Below, piece by piece: positions 9,688 through 18,886 of a DNA stretch of 35,255 bases. Each line of letters opens with the position of its first letter. The stretch's first letter is position 1. A program made the translations under genes and the position numbers. This stretch comes from Microcoleus sp. MP8IB2.171. Its GTDB lineage: Bacteria > Cyanobacteriota > Cyanobacteriia > Cyanobacteriales > Microcoleaceae. The notes under the pieces were generated by a model that did not search any database, was not told where the DNA came from, and saw nothing but the letters and a program-made list of their open reading frames with translations. Location of the stretch: assembly GCA_030248405.1 (NCBI GenBank), contig JARCMA010000460.1, positions 1 to 35,255 of the forward strand, given 5' to 3'.

Positions 9688-9828
9688 GCGGTTTACCTTT
9701 TGTTTGAATTGCGAATTGATGGGCAGTTAAGTTTATTACTCTAATTTACCGCAAATTTACAGCACAAAAAATGAGTCAATAGATAGATGTTTTAAGAATA
9801 CCCAGCGGTTCCAACCGCCATCTTATTT

Positions 9829-9911
9829 TACCAGAAAGAATTGGTTTAAAGCCTCTCCCTTGTAGGGAGAGATTAAAATCAGACTATTCATTACTCCAAT
9901 CCTCTTCCTTC
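9829..9911. repeat. dispersed ~84-bp repeat, copy 1
   Basis: TACCAGAAAGAATTGGTTTAAAGCC...CCCTTGTAGGGAGAGATTAAAA...AGACTATTCATTACTCCAATCCTCTTCCTTC, matched at 16811-16894. Confidence 0.85.
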
Positions 9912-9968
9912 TTTTGTCAAGTGCTGTCAACCCTTCTCTAAGCAACCTGTCAACTGTCAACCTGTTTG

Positions 9969-10005
9969 CTGTCAACTGTCAACTGTCAACTGTCAACTGT
10001 CAACT
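9969..10005. repeat. heptamer array (CTGTCAA)n, ~5 copies
   Basis: Direct reading; ends 11 bp from the stop of the 10016 CDS. Confidence 0.95.
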
Positions 10006-10015
10006 GAATGAAGGT

Positions 10016-13000
10016 TTACTTCTTCTTATTTAATGCCTGCTTCCCAAACCCAAGACAAAGCAGTCGATCGCCCTCAGCAACATTCGGGTCATTCTGCAAA
10101 TAATCTCCCAACCATTCACAACTCCGAGCAATGATTTTATTCAGTTCAAAATTCTCCAAAGACCACAGAATTATAGTCCTATCGCTGCTAGCAAAAGCCA
10201 GAGTTTGGCTGTCAGAACTAAAAGTAACGCTCAACACGCGATCGCTCGATTCCAAAGTCTTCGATAGCAGCGCCTTCTTACCGTCAAAATCCCACAGTTT
10301 AACAGTATTTCCCCCACTCGCCGCCGCAATCAACTTGCCGTCGGGACTAAAACTCACGCTTTCTACAGTATCGCTGTGGTCGAGTTTTCCAGTTAAATTA
10401 ACCGCCTTGCCATCAAACCCCCACAAGTAAACTTTTTTGTCAGCGCAAGCAGCAGCAATAGTCTTACCGTCTGGACTGAAACTCACATTTTTAACGCTGT
10501 CCTCGTGGTCGATAGTTTTCAGAATCTTCGCCGACGAACCGTTAAATTGCCAGAGGTAAACTCTCTTTTCTCCGGAAATTTCAAAAGCCTTTTTCTTCCC
10601 GCTTGCCTTATCCTCAGCAGCGGTAGCAGTAGCAATAGTTTTGCCGTCGGGACTGAAGCTAACGCTAATTACTGGATTGCTGTGATCGAGTTTTGCAAGC
10701 AAAGTTGCTTTAGAACCGTTCCAGCGCCAGAGGTACAATTTGCGATCGGCATTGGCGGCGGCAATTATCTTGCCGTCTGGACTAAAACTCACGCTTCTAA
10801 CAATGTCGCCATGCCCCAGAGTATCTAACAGTTTCCCGTCTAAACTCCAAACTTTCACCGTTTTGTCATCGCTGGCAGAAGCAACAGTTTTATCATCAGG
10901 GGAAATGCTCACCCAGGTAACAGAATCCTTGTGACCTTCTAAGGTTTTGAATAAACTGCCGTCACTGCGCCAAAGTCTCACTGTTTTGTCCCCGCTAGCA
11001 GAAGCAATTGTTTTGCCGTCAGCACTAAAACTGACTTTGTAAACCCAGTTTTCGTGTCCCGATAAAATCTTATTCAACGGAGTGCTGTCCGGTTTCCAAA
11101 GTTTCACTATTTTGTCCTTACTTGCGGAAGCAATAGTGCCATCGCGGCTGAAAGTTACGGCTCTCACGTCGTCTTGATGTCCTCGAAAAGTGTTGAGCAA
11201 AGTGCCGCTGCGACTCCAAATTTTTACCGTATCGTCTGCACTACCGGTGACAATTTTTTCGCCGTCGCGACTGAAACTCGCGCTGACAACTTCATCGTTG
11301 TGTCCTTTGAGAGTTCTGATTTCCTCACCATTTCGGTTCCAAACTTTGGCTGTGGTGTCGGCACTTGCTGAGACGAGTTCTCGACTGTTGGGACTGAACT
11401 TAATGCTGTAAACAATGTCAGAATGTTTGGTTAATGTTTTGGGATTAATTGTAAATTTCTGGGTTTTACTTTCTCGGTTCCAAAGTTTGACAGTTTTGTC
11501 AACACTTGCTGAGGCTATTGTTTGGCCGTCGGGGCTGAAACTGACGCCGAGCACCCAGTCTTTGTGTCCGGTTAAGGTTTGCAGCACTTTTTTTTTCGCA
11601 AGGTTCCAGATTTTGACGGTGTTGTCGTAACTGGCGGAAGCTAGGGTTTTGCCGTCTGGACTGAAACTGACGCTGGTGACGATATTGCGGTGGCCGGATA
11701 AAATGCTACTCGCACTTTTGTCGTTATCTACTTGCCAAATTCTAATTGTACGATCGGCACAACCAGTAGCGATCGTTTTCCCATCGGGACTAAAACTAAC
11801 ACTCGTCACGCTATCCGGGTGATTGAAAGTTTTTAATAACTTACCTTCTTTGCTCCACAATTTAACAGTTTTGTCAGCACTTGCCGAAGCAACTGAATTG
11901 CCATCGGGACTGACACTCACATCCAAAACAAACTTGCTATGCTGCTCGAAACGGTTGCGTTCTTGCACCCCGGAAACTGATTGTCTGAGTCTCTCAGCAA
12001 TTTGATTTTTAGTATCCACAGGCAGCGCTGTACTTTTCAGAGAATCACGACCAATTTTGATACTATTTCCCAACACTCCTAATTGATTTTTTTCATTAGA
12101 AAGCACCAAAGCTTCCGACGCCGAATTTAGGGCATCAGTCCGACTTTTTTCTGCTTCTTGCCGTGCGCTTTCTGCTAATTTTGCTTGCTCGAATGCCATC
12201 CCTGAAACACCTGCGAGTACAAGCACTCCTAGAACCGCCGCCCGCAATTGCCATCTCCGAGTTTGGTAAAGTTGAGCTTCCGCTTGGTACTGTTTGTCTC
12301 TAGCTTCCGACAGCAAAGCATCTTGCTCTCTGTCTTTGCGAATTTGTTCGATTTCATCTCGGTTAATTTGGTTTTGCTTTCGCAGTTCCTCAACTTCTGC
12401 CTTTTTATCTAATTCTTGCTGCTGGCGAATGAAGCTAACTAAATAATCGTGAACTAGCTGATAAAGCTCTGCCGGTAGTTCCGTCCATCGAAAAACTAAA
12501 CCCGAGTTTACTAACAGTTCTAAGACTAAATCTAATTTATCAGCTTCAGCAAAGGTCGCTAAATTTGAGGCTAATTCTGCACGGGTTTTTAGGGGACGAA
12601 TCTGCTCTTCATCTGTGAGCAAATACAATACTCTGCGTGCAGCTACTTCATTCTCTGGCCCGCAATCTTTGATAACTTCTTCGAGAAACCTTTCGACTAA
12701 TTTTTGTTGCGGATTGTTGCCGAGTTCCTGATATTGACTTAAAGTTCTAATGTTCTCTTGTTGCAGTTGAGCGCCGACAAGTTGTAGTTCGATCGGGCGG
12801 ACTTCTCCCAATTCTCCAGCTAAATTTTTGACTAATTCTTCGATCAGCTCCGGTTCTAAGTAAAACTGCGCTCGCTCAGTTAAAGTGCGAATTACCGATC
12901 GCGCATCGACCAGCGAAAAATTTCCCAAATAAAACAGAATGTTTTTGCTGAGAATGTCCTCCAAAATATCATTGTTAACGAATCCTGTCTGGTTTTTGGG

Positions 13001-15199
13001 TCGGGAAAATTCCAGCAAATAGTGCAGGTAATCTTCCCGCAAACACAGGACGACTTTTAAGTATTTGATTTTCAAGCATTCCCGCAAAAAATCAAAAAAT
13101 ATTTGTCTTTCGGCTGGCTCTTTCCACACGAAAAAGAATTCTTCAAATTGGTCAAATATCAGAACAGTCACTAAATGTTCGGAATTTCTTTGCAGCTCCT
13201 TGATAATGTTTTCGTATTCGATCGCCTGTTGTTGTATGATTAATTCTACTGGCTGTGACTGCTCCCTTTGATCCTCATTATTCCCAGTCGAGCCACCGTG
13301 AAATCCCGAAATAAGATTTCCCTTGACTCCACCTGCTTCTACGGTCAAATCTACCGGAGAAATTTCAGGTACTGCTTCGGCAATTTCCGGATCGAATATT
13401 TCAGTTTTAAGAGCAGATAACTGTCTGGTCAATTCCCGCGGCCAGTTGTTGTAAACTTGCAGCACTACGGGCAAAACAGTCCGCATTTCTATTTTTTTTT
13501 GTTTGAGAGCTGGTACTAATCCTCCCGTGACTATTGAACTTTTGCCAACTCCAGACTGACCGTAAATTACTGTCAGTTTGTCGGGGGTATTGTTCATCCT
13601 ATATATCAAGCGGTTGAGGTCTTGCTCTCTGCCGGAAGCTGTAATTTCGTCAGCAATAGTAGCAGCGCCGGCAATAGTTTCGGCGACGGAATTAACCGCT
13701 TCTCTGTGCGGCTGCAACTTTCCGGCTCCAATAAAAGCTCGGAACCGATACGTGTGTTCCACCGCTCGATAATCTTGCTTAATTTGAAATGCTTCGAGAT
13801 ATTCTCCCCGCTGAAAATAGAGCGATCGCAGCATTTCTAAAACCCGCAAATACAGTTGCGGGTTGTAGCAAGGTTCGGTTTCCAAGCGAGCAAGCTCTAA
13901 ATGTGCGATCGCCTCCTGCACCTCACCCAACTGACTCTGGGCCTCTGCTAAAATTAACAGATATAAGCCTAGATGCTGCGACTTTACAGGGGTTCCCTGT
14001 CCCATCGCTTCTAAATTTGAGTTGAGAACGTCTAGAGCCACTAAAGCCCATTCTTTCGCCCCTTGCCAGTTCTTTTGCTCCAAGGCTACTCTAGCCAAAA
14101 AGCCGTAATCTTGAGCCAAATTAACTGCTGAATTTTCCATATTTTCATGTAACCTCCGAGCTTTGATAGCTAAATTCCAGAGTGCATCCCAATCTTCTAA
14201 ATGCTGCAATACTTCGCCAAGTTGATTGATGAATATACCAACGGCATCCGGCCGTCCCGCCCGTTCTAAAACATCAATACATTCCTGAAAATAATTCTTA
14301 GCTTCCGTCCAGTAAGGACGGTTGCCGCTGCGGTGTTGTTCTGCTTGGAAGCGGTAGCAAAGACCGATGTGGAATAGCAGAATTCCCTCTAACACCGGTG
14401 CTGGGTTAACGGTAAATAACAAATCACTAAATTCTGTTTTTGCTCCAATAAATGCTACTTGATACTTCCAAAAACTGAGACTTTTTTGATACAATTCAAT
14501 AGCCGCAGGGATGCGCTGACAAGCATATTCGTGCCTACCCCGAATAAATTGCAAACTCGCTTCAATAGCTGGTTCTAACCTGATGTTGCAAGTTTGCAAG
14601 TCTTGGCTAGCCGACTCTAGTTCACTCAAAGAATTGGCTCCGAGAATGGCAGAATTAGTTAAACGCCAATTGCCACTTTCTAAAATGTTGGAAAAAATGC
14701 GATCGGCACTTTTGCCCAGGAAATCCACCAAGTCGTCGGGGCCAATCACAAATTCAACGCTTGTCGTCCAAGTTTCGATATCTGTTACTAACCGAATCAG
14801 TTTTTTTAAGATTTTGTCTGTCACCCACAGCACCACCGGGAAGGGAAAATTATTCCGAAATTCTTCCCTCACGTAGTTGGTAGAAGTCAGCACTCGATCG
14901 ATCGCACTTACTGATTCCAATCCAAACACCATTAAAGCTGGCGGATGGCTGCAGGAAAGTTCGGTTTCTATCGTCGTGTAAAGAGTTTTAACAGATGCGG
15001 GAAGGACAATTTCTCGAATCTCGATACCAGACTCCTCCCGCAATTGCCTGACAATTTCCTCTCTCATGGCACTGTAATTGCACCGCACCAAAATCAGCGA
15101 AAATTGCCCCTGAGACATCGAGAGAGTCCGGGTGAGAGTTTGCAGCGAACTTTTGTTTTGCTGTGCTGCGGTGTCTTGCTGGCAGTGCGAATTAATCAT
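10016..15199 (-). CDS. nSTAND-type ATPase with N-terminal ATPase-like domain, TPR-like region, TM helix and 14 WD40 repeats (start reassigned from 15409)
   Basis: Walker A YGQSGVGKSSIVTGG, Walker B VTVLIFDQFEEFF; TM AAVLGVLVLAGVSGMAF; 14 WD40 repeats; ATG at 15199 (MINSHCQQD) is more plausible than the tandem-repeat-encoded N-terminus MPNFHPLHPLHPL. Confidence 0.9.
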   Translation of the reverse strand: MINSHCQQDTAAQQNKSSLQTLTRTLSMSQGQFSLILVRCNYSAMREEIVRQLREESGIEIREIVLPASVKTLYTTIETELSCSHPPALMVFGLESVSAIDRVLTSTNYVREEFRNNFPFPVVLWVTDKILKKLIRLVTDIETWTTSVEFVIGPDDLVDFLGKSADRIFSNILESGNWRLTNSAILGANSLSELESASQDLQTCNIRLEPAIEASLQFIRGRHEYACQRIPAAIELYQKSLSFWKYQVAFIGAKTEFSDLLFTVNPAPVLEGILLFHIGLCYRFQAEQHRSGNRPYWTEAKNYFQECIDVLERAGRPDAVGIFINQLGEVLQHLEDWDALWNLAIKARRLHENMENSAVNLAQDYGFLARVALEQKNWQGAKEWALVALDVLNSNLEAMGQGTPVKSQHLGLYLLILAEAQSQLGEVQEAIAHLELARLETEPCYNPQLYLRVLEMLRSLYFQRGEYLEAFQIKQDYRAVEHTYRFRAFIGAGKLQPHREAVNSVAETIAGAATIADEITASGREQDLNRLIYRMNNTPDKLTVIYGQSGVGKSSIVTGGLVPALKQKKIEMRTVLPVVLQVYNNWPRELTRQLSALKTEIFDPEIAEAVPEISPVDLTVEAGGVKGNLISGFHGGSTGNNEDQREQSQPVELIIQQQAIEYENIIKELQRNSEHLVTVLIFDQFEEFFFVWKEPAERQIFFDFLRECLKIKYLKVVLCLREDYLHYLLEFSRPKNQTGFVNNDILEDILSKNILFYLGNFSLVDARSVIRTLTERAQFYLEPELIEELVKNLAGELGEVRPIELQLVGAQLQQENIRTLSQYQELGNNPQQKLVERFLEEVIKDCGPENEVAARRVLYLLTDEEQIRPLKTRAELASNLATFAEADKLDLVLELLVNSGLVFRWTELPAELYQLVHDYLVSFIRQQQELDKKAEVEELRKQNQINRDEIEQIRKDREQDALLSEARDKQYQAEAQLYQTRRWQLRAAVLGVLVLAGVSGMAFEQAKLAESARQEAEKSRTDALNSASEALVLSNEKNQLGVLGNSIKIGRDSLKSTALPVDTKNQIAERLRQSVSGVQERNRFEQHSKFVLDVSVSPDGNSVASASADKTVKLWSKEGKLLKTFNHPDSVTSVSFSPDGKTIATGCADRTIRIWQVDNDKSASSILSGHRNIVTSVSFSPDGKTLASASYDNTVKIWNLAKKKVLQTLTGHKDWVLGVSFSPDGQTIASASVDKTVKLWNRESKTQKFTINPKTLTKHSDIVYSIKFSPNSRELVSASADTTAKVWNRNGEEIRTLKGHNDEVVSASFSRDGEKIVTGSADDTVKIWSRSGTLLNTFRGHQDDVRAVTFSRDGTIASASKDKIVKLWKPDSTPLNKILSGHENWVYKVSFSADGKTIASASGDKTVRLWRSDGSLFKTLEGHKDSVTWVSISPDDKTVASASDDKTVKVWSLDGKLLDTLGHGDIVRSVSFSPDGKIIAAANADRKLYLWRWNGSKATLLAKLDHSNPVISVSFSPDGKTIATATAAEDKASGKKKAFEISGEKRVYLWQFNGSSAKILKTIDHEDSVKNVSFSPDGKTIAAACADKKVYLWGFDGKAVNLTGKLDHSDTVESVSFSPDGKLIAAASGGNTVKLWDFDGKKALLSKTLESSDRVLSVTFSSDSQTLAFASSDRTIILWSLENFELNKIIARSCEWLGDYLQNDPNVAEGDRLLCLGFGKQALNKKK

Positions 15200-15252
15200 A
15201 ATTAATATTTGAAAATTTTTCTCAGGATAGGTGCTGTCAACTGTCGAAAAAA

Positions 15253-15543
15253 GGAAGTTCGGCAACGGATTATTTAACGGATGTAACGGATGGAAGTTCG
15301 GCAACGGATTATTTAACGGATGTAACGGATGTAACGGATGTAACGGATGGGAGTTCGGCAACGGATTATTTAACGGATGTAACGGATGTAACGGATGGAA
15401 GTTCGGCAACGGATTATTTAACGGATGTAACGGATGTAACGGATGGAAGGAATCGACGGATTATTTAACGGATGTAACGGATGTAACGGATGGAAGGAAT
15501 CGACGGATTATTTAACGGATGTAACGGATGGAAGGAATCGACG
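15253..15543. repeat. higher-order minisatellite: ~6 units of GGAAGTTCGGCAACGGATTATTTAACGG + (ATGTAACGG)1-3
   Basis: Direct reading; nested 9-mer count varies 1,3,2,2,2,1; the last units carry GGAAGGAATCGACGG in place of GGAAGTTCGGCAACGG. Confidence 0.95.
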
Positions 15544-15911
15544 GCAGGGGAAAGTGCAATTAAGAACGTCCTAACCGTTTTGGCGGTTGCTCTAAGTTTA
15601 CTTTTACCCGTTTTTGTGTTTGCAAATCACTGCGAAGAATCATCTGATTAATTTTATTTCTGCCCTTGTGGGCGATTTCCAATCACTGGGAACTGTCAAT
15701 TAGTTAAGTTTATTTCAGCCTGCATACTTATTGTTTTAGCCGATCGCATTAAAGCATACCCAAAAAAATACATACTCTGTTATTCGCATATTCCCAGCAA
15801 AATCAACCGGATTTTACTGAAATCTTGATGATTGCTCAAATTCTACCCAGCAAAAGAGTTTTTGTTTGCGGGGCTCCCAGCCATCGCCCAAATCGCGCAA
15901 ATCCGATTCAG

Positions 15912-16271
15912 TTATTCGCATATCGCTGAAATCCGGCATTCCTTGCTTGACTGGCCCCTGGCAGCACTGAGATAAACTATCGGCGGTGGCTCATCAATTA
16001 CAGCTTGAAGATTTTTTGTCATAAATTTACTAATCTCCATATCTAAAGTAGCTGCAAAATCAGGTTCATCCCAATCCTCGCTTTCTTCAATGCTGATGGT
16101 TGTTGGTGGCCCAATATCAAAATCTAGCTCATCGCCAAAATCCGAAACTTTCTTAATTGGATCTACTTTCTGACCGGTATCAGTGGCAAAAGCTTGAGTT
16201 GTATTGGCCATTAGTAGGAGTGGCAGTGCTACTATGGCACTTATTGTTTGTCGCGCCGTGATTTTCCTCAT
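15912..16271 (-). CDS. small secreted acidic protein, hypothetical
   Basis: Signal peptide MRKITARQTISAIVALPLLLMANTTQAFA; SD AGGAGG 6 nt before the ATG; acidic mature region. Confidence 0.75.
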   Translation of the reverse strand: MRKITARQTISAIVALPLLLMANTTQAFATDTGQKVDPIKKVSDFGDELDFDIGPPTTISIEESEDWDEPDFAATLDMEISKFMTKNLQAVIDEPPPIVYLSAARGQSSKECRISAICE

Positions 16272-16810
16272 GGTATCCTCCTAGTATAAACTAAATTTTG
16301 GTGCTGCTATACATTCAACATCCACCGCTACTTTAGAGCGCTGTGAGTCGATTTTAGATTTTAGATTTTAGATTTACTCCACAGATGAATCTGAGAGCTT
16401 GAACTAGGGTCTAAAATTGTGGGCTACTTACCACTCCTGCCGTTCACAAGTATCCGTTTTTGAGCAGAGTCATTAATTAATAGTGGCTTGCTTTTCCATA
16501 GGATATAACCTTATCTGTGACTCTTCGCGGCAAGTTTGCTTAACGGAGCATATCCGGTCAAGTGTTTGCCTTTCTATTTACTACGTGAAAACTCTTAAAC
16601 ATTCAGGTTTTCCCGTTAAGTAATTCCCCAGCTTTTGCGAGTGTTCATCTCAGACTCAAAGCCGTGAGAAGTTCGATCGCACACCAGTTTTCGCACACCA
16701 GTTTTCGCACTCCCGCGCTGCCACCAGCAGACTGATGTGCTATACCATAGCTACCGGATATCTGTCAATACTTATATCTTAACATTTCTAATTTTTTGCA
16801 TAATTCTCGT

Positions 16811-16894
16811 TACCAGAAAGAATTTGTTTAAAGCCGGAACCCTTGTAGGGAGAAATTAAAACAAGACTATTCATTACTCCAATCCTCTTCCTTC
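16811..16894. repeat. dispersed ~84-bp repeat, copy 2
   Basis: See 9829-9911; few mismatches plus one indel. Confidence 0.85.
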
Positions 16895-16908
16895 CAGGTA
16901 GAGGTCGC

Positions 16909-16952
16909 TATCAACTATCAACTGTCAACTGTCAACTGTCAACTGTCAACTG
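16909..16952. repeat. heptamer array (CTGTCAA)n
   Basis: Direct reading, ~6 copies. Confidence 0.95.
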
Positions 16953-17015
16953 AACAGGCTCTTCCTGGTAACGCAGATAAGCAAGGAAGAGCCTCCAGCC
17001 AAGCCGAGAGGGCTC

Positions 17016-17708
17016 CTATTTCGTCAAGCCGTGTTCGAGAGCGAAGCGAACCAACTCAGTACGGCTGTTAGTACCCGTCTTGCTAAACAAACGGCTGACG
17101 TACTTTTCCACATTACGCACGCTAGTTTCCAAGCGGCGGGCAATTTCCTTATTCATCAAACCTTGAGCAACCAAATCCAAAACACTTTGTTCTCGCGGAG
17201 TCAAATCAATTTTAATCGGCGAAGGACTTTGGGCGATCGAACTCCGCCCACTCAGCAAAGACTCAATTCTCGCCATTTGGCTTGTCAAAGCAGCAATATC
17301 TGGACTTTCAGCATTTTCGCTCGTCTCCTTAGCCGCCGCGCGGCGGGCCAGCAAATTGGTTACTATTGCTACTAATTCGTCGGGATCGAAGGGCTTAGAA
17401 AGATAAGCATCGCAGCCTGCTTGATAGCCTTGAATACGATCGCTCGTCATCCCCTTAGCCGTCAAAAACACCACCGGCAAAGCCTTATAGCGAGGATCTT
17501 CCCGCACTTGCTTGAGAAATTGATAACCGTCCACCTGGGGCATCATAATGTCTGAAATCACCAAATCGGGATTGTACTGCTGCAAGAGTTCCCACCCATC
17601 CCGAGCATTACTGGCAACCTCAACCGCAAAATCGCTATCTTCCAAATAAGCTTGTACTGCTTCCCGCAAGCCCGGTTCATCATCTACCAATAATAATCGT
17701 GCTAACAT
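17016..17708 (-). CDS. rre1: NarL/LuxR-family response regulator, Rre1/Ycf29-like
   Basis: REC domain LLLVDDEPGLREAV...VISDIMMPQVDGYQFL...KPFDPDEL and C-terminal LuxR HTH LTPREQSVLDLVAQGLMNKEIARRLETSVRNVEKYVSRLFSKTG. Confidence 0.88.
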   Translation of the reverse strand: MLARLLLVDDEPGLREAVQAYLEDSDFAVEVASNARDGWELLQQYNPDLVISDIMMPQVDGYQFLKQVREDPRYKALPVVFLTAKGMTSDRIQGYQAGCDAYLSKPFDPDELVAIVTNLLARRAAAKETSENAESPDIAALTSQMARIESLLSGRSSIAQSPSPIKIDLTPREQSVLDLVAQGLMNKEIARRLETSVRNVEKYVSRLFSKTGTNSRTELVRFALEHGLTK

Positions 17709-17874
17709 ATCCGTTACCCTTACGTTTTATCACTATTATCTTTGAATTTAGCCGAATTTAAGTCTTATTGTCACTCCATCCCTCGAAGGAAGTTAAAAAC
17801 TTGTTGTCCAACTCAAGAGTTTTGAGTTAGGTTTTGATCTAACGATGAAAAAGTTCTTAAATCTTTAATTCAAA

Positions 17875-17898
17875 ACTCAAAACTCAAAACTCAAAATT
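17875..17898. repeat. heptamer array (CAAAACT)n
   Basis: TTCAAAACTCAAAACTCAAAACTCAAAA downstream of the map stop codon. Confidence 0.85.
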
Positions 17899-17916
17899 AT
17901 TCTTGAACCGTTCCAC

Positions 17917-18744
17917 TTAAACTTTTGAACGATCGGTCAAAATTTCATAACCAGTTTCCGTCACCAACACAGTATGCTCAAACTGAGCAGACATAGCATT
18001 GTCAACCGTTACAGCAGTCCACTTGTCAGAAAGCGTCCGAGTGTACTTAGAACCAGCATTCAGAATTGGTTCGATCGCCAATGTCATGCCCGATCGCAAT
18101 TTCACGTTTGGCATTTCGCGGGTGCGGAAATTGAAAACCGACGGTTCCTCGTGCAAATTTCGCCCGACACCGTGGCCGGTAAACTCCTCAACGATGCTAA
18201 AACCGTTGCTTTTGACATGATCTTCGATCGCACCAGCCAGATCGAGCAAATAGGCTCCAGCCTTCACTTGTTCGATGCCTTTGTAGAGAGCTTCTTCTGC
18301 GACTCGGATTAATTTTGCAGATTCGGGAGTCACTTCCACAACTGCGATCGTAATGCAAGAATCGCCGTGAAAACCTTGGTAATATGCTCCCGTATCTACC
18401 TTGAGAACATCTCCGGCCCGAATTACCTTTTTGGCGCTGGGGATGCCGTGAACAACTTCGTTATTAATGCTAGAGCAAATCGAGCCTGTGAAACCGTGAT
18501 AGCCTTTAAAACTCGGAGTTGCACCCATAGAACGGATGCGTCTTTCGGCATAAGCATCTAAATCAGCAGTAGTCATTCCCGGTTTCACAATTTGCGAAAT
18601 TTCTTTGAGTACCGTTGCAACGATTTTCGACGCCTGCCGCATAATTTCGATTTCGCGTTCCGACTTAATTTCAATGCCTCGACGCTGTTTTGTGACTTGG
18701 GGTTGTTTAGTTGGCCCAGAAAGCAGACTGCTAAAAATATTCAT
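17917..18744 (-). CDS. map: Methionine aminopeptidase type I (start reassigned from 18897)
   Basis: [19 protein letters not shown]..., [55 protein letters not shown] at 18744 ([10 protein letters not shown]). Confidence 0.92.
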   Translation of the reverse strand: MNIFSSLLSGPTKQPQVTKQRRGIEIKSEREIEIMRQASKIVATVLKEISQIVKPGMTTADLDAYAERRIRSMGATPSFKGYHGFTGSICSSINNEVVHGIPSAKKVIRAGDVLKVDTGAYYQGFHGDSCITIAVVEVTPESAKLIRVAEEALYKGIEQVKAGAYLLDLAGAIEDHVKSNGFSIVEEFTGHGVGRNLHEEPSVFNFRTREMPNVKLRSGMTLAIEPILNAGSKYTRTLSDKWTAVTVDNAMSAQFEHTVLVTETGYEILTDRSKV

Positions 18745-18886
18745 GTATTGATTGTCAGGTAATTTTGTACTTAGACGGCAGGTTGAAGCAAAAAAACGGC
18801 AAATATCCAGTTTTTTGTGGAAAAACGAGTGTCTTGTTCCGAACTGTCGATCGCTTGTCCTTTTAGCTAGCTTAATATTTTTTTCA

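Noticed and set aside
10131-11630. Plus-strand ORFs antisense to the WD40 repeats (10131, 10505, 11174, 11190, 11415)
   Set aside because: Repetitive shadow frames of WD40 coding sequence.
15200-15409. N-terminal extension MPNFHPLHPLHPL of the giant WD40 protein
   Set aside because: Encoded by the minisatellite; ATG at 15199 is more plausible, although the extension cannot be excluded without N-terminal data.
15231-15515. 94-aa plus-strand ORF FGNGLFNGCNGCNGW...
   Set aside because: Translation of the minisatellite only; no SD or domain.
15253-15543. Possible CRISPR array
   Set aside because: Units are contiguous with no unique spacers; internal 9-mers are themselves tandem. It is a minisatellite.
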